A stretch of DNA of 7,356 nucleotides, taken from positions 27,233 through 34,588 of the forward strand of contig JACNFI010000030.1 in assembly GCA_014384665.1 (NCBI GenBank), written 5' to 3'. Below the pieces are notes generated by a model. The model was given only the letters and a program-made list of their open reading frames with translations, was not told the origin of the DNA and made no database searches. Position 1 is the first letter of the stretch, and every line of letters begins with the position of its first letter. Below are positions 6,482 through 7,356 of this stretch, piece after piece. Position numbers and translations under genes: made by a program. The stretch is from Candidatus Cloacimonadota bacterium. GTDB taxonomy: Bacteria; Cloacimonadota; Cloacimonadia; JGIOTU-2.

Positions 6482-7249
6482 CTATCTATCTACAAATTTA
6501 CCTATAATTATTTTTTGATTCCTTATATCCAGATTTTTTACTGACTCATCCTGTTTCATTATGAAATATTCACTATAAAATTTCATCTGCTCTACAGCAT
6601 CTCCAATTCTTCTATCAGTTGTAAAATATATGACGCAAGGAGAAATAACTTCAATTACAGAAAATCCTTTTTTTGAAATTGCATCCATAATAGAATATTT
6701 CAGCCATCCAGCACGAAGCGGTGTCCATCTTGCCACATATACAGCACCGCTTAATTCTGCTAAATATGGAATATTAAATGGCAAATCAAATTTTTTATCA
6801 GCCGAACTTTTCATAAATGGCGATATTGGAAAAAACCCCTTCTCATTTATATTATAAATACAATTATTAATATGTATCACAACCATCTCTGTATTTCTCT
6901 TTCCAACTTCCATAAAATCTTTTGAGTCAGATAACAAAAAATCAGGATTATTTGAGAAAACAAAAACTTTTTTATCAGGATTTCTAGATTTCAAATATTC
7001 AGCATAATTTATTATACTATCGTTCGTAATGCTATATGATTTGAAGTTCATATATTTTGCGACTTTGCCAACACATCCATTTCCAGAAACCACACAAATC
7101 TTGTTTACATCAATTTTGGCTTCTTCAATTGCCTGTATAAAGGTGTATACAACAGTTCCAATTCCACATCCTGGACACCACACAGAAGGCATCAAATCTG
7201 GAGAAAAAAAGGAATCAATTGGATGATTGATTTTAAGACTTTCTTTCAT
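6482..7249 (-). CDS. Divergent 2-oxoacid:ferredoxin oxidoreductase beta-type subunit with altered TPP site
   Basis: The 255-residue protein has the beta-subunit fold of OFOR (KorB/VorB type): WCPGCG (24-29), then SGNGCV with C59. C25, C28, C59 and C205 match in order and spacing the four cysteines that hold the beta-subunit [4Fe-4S] cluster. The TPP/Mg2+ site is changed: where the family has GDGD, this has SNNPD (99-103); where it has HGR in the preceding segment, this has TNDS (75-78); where NNNIYGMTGGQ is usual, this has NNCIYNINEKG (128-138). Only the NN pair persists. The protein may therefore transfer electrons or serve another reaction rather than oxidise a classical oxoacid. Alpha/gamma subunits are not in the window; they could lie upstream. 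It is the first visible gene of the operon, 17 bp before the ferredoxin, with no clear ribosome-binding site. A normal catalytic enzyme with unusual residues remains possible. Confidence 0.82.
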   Translation of the reverse strand: MKESLKINHPIDSFFSPDLMPSVWCPGCGIGTVVYTFIQAIEEAKIDVNKICVVSGNGCVGKVAKYMNFKSYSITNDSIINYAEYLKSRNPDKKVFVFSNNPDFLLSDSKDFMEVGKRNTEMVVIHINNCIYNINEKGFFPISPFMKSSADKKFDLPFNIPYLAELSGAVYVARWTPLRAGWLKYSIMDAISKKGFSVIEVISPCVIYFTTDRRIGDAVEQMKFYSEYFIMKQDESVKNLDIRNQKIIIGKFVDR

Positions 7250-7274
7250 CTGAAAATAACATTCAAATAAACGA

Positions 7275-7330
7275 TCCTAACACCATTTGAAATGGTGTTT
7301 TAATAAACAGGATTACAAATCCTGTTAGGA
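7275..7330. repeat. Nested palindromic element upstream of the operon
   Basis: The outer inverted pair TCCTAACA (7275-7282) / TGTTAGGA (7323-7330) encloses two hairpins. AACACCATTT (7279-7288) pairs with AAATGGTGTT (7290-7299). AACAGGATT (7306-7314) pairs with AATCCTGTT (7318-7326) around a 3-nt loop. The alternatives are mutually exclusive, since the outer pair shares bases with the inner arms. It lies 26 bp upstream of the first visible gene of the operon. It is most likely a proliferating small palindromic repeat; it could also act as a transcript hairpin. The arms are not followed by a U-run typical of a terminator. Confidence 0.7.
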
Positions 7331-7331
7331 A

Positions 7332-7343
7332 CAATTGCAATTG
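7332..7343. repeat. Perfect 12-bp palindrome CAATTGCAATTG
   Basis: The 12 bases equal their own reverse complement. They follow the nested element immediately and share its style of ATT-centred dyads, so they may be a third module of the same repeat. The rest of 7344-7356 shows nothing recognisable. Confidence 0.45.
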
Positions 7344-7356
7344 GAATCTGTGCATT

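Noticed and set aside
7275..7330. Integron attC-like site: ends resemble YYYAAC ... GTTRRR and the length is 56 bp
   Set aside because: The terminal R/Y positions do not match the core-site consensus, the interior folds as two separate hairpins rather than one bulged stem, and no integrase or gene-cassette pattern is visible.

Overview
The window reads as AT-rich bacterial chromosome from an obligate anaerobe. All seven supportable genes lie on the minus strand, and most encode iron-sulfur or flavin proteins tied to ferredoxin, NAD(P)H and CoA metabolism. There is no rRNA, tRNA, CRISPR array or recognisable transposase. The species cannot be fixed from this sequence. The low GC, the ferredoxin-centred metabolism and the intergenic spaces filled with short palindromes and tandem repeats would fit an uncultured candidate-phylum bacterium, but that is inference.

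Layout in the direction of transcription, right to left. (1) 7356-7250: a gene-free leader with nested palindromes. (2) 7249-2723: a compact five-gene operon: a divergent 2-oxoacid:ferredoxin oxidoreductase (OFOR) beta subunit, a small 2x[4Fe-4S] ferredoxin, a 400-residue protein with two tandem copies of a '2x[4Fe-4S] ferredoxin + MvhD/FlpD' module, NfnA and NfnB. Gaps between genes are about 17, 12, 6 and 40 bp. (3) 2722-2500: a repeat-laden spacer. (4) 2499-952: mmdA/pccB-type carboxyltransferase. (5) 951-768: a second repeat-laden spacer. (6) 767-1: the N-terminal 255 residues of a protein running off the window edge, with a PD-(D/E)xK nuclease-like motif, probably a restriction-modification-type enzyme.

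The five-gene operon is the candidate new system. NfnAB is a flavin-based electron-bifurcating NADH/ferredoxin:NADP+ oxidoreductase that normally works alone as a heterodimer. MvhD/FlpD normally passes electrons to HdrA in other bifurcating complexes. Here a doubled FlpD polyferredoxin sits between an OFOR beta-type protein with its own ferredoxin and NfnAB, in one tight operon without HdrA or hydrogenase genes. The OFOR beta protein keeps four cysteines matching the family's [4Fe-4S] ligands, but the thiamine-pyrophosphate (TPP) site is altered at every expected motif. It may therefore be an electron-transfer or re-purposed subunit rather than an ordinary oxoacid oxidase. A simple working model is a membrane-free electron conduit: OFOR-like module to ferredoxin to double FlpD to NfnA/NfnB to pyridine nucleotides. 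The carboxyltransferase downstream would connect propionyl-CoA and methylmalonyl-CoA, but it is separated by repeats and may be an independent unit.

The three larger spacers each hold a different mix of short repeats: CCCCGTTRGATA palindromes (two copies in different spacers), 15-bp ATTGATGTARACTGA units, CACGAACAAA decamers, octamer T-rich repeats, and an AACACC/AACAGG nested hairpin. One of these repeats has created a spurious in-frame N-terminal extension of mmdA.
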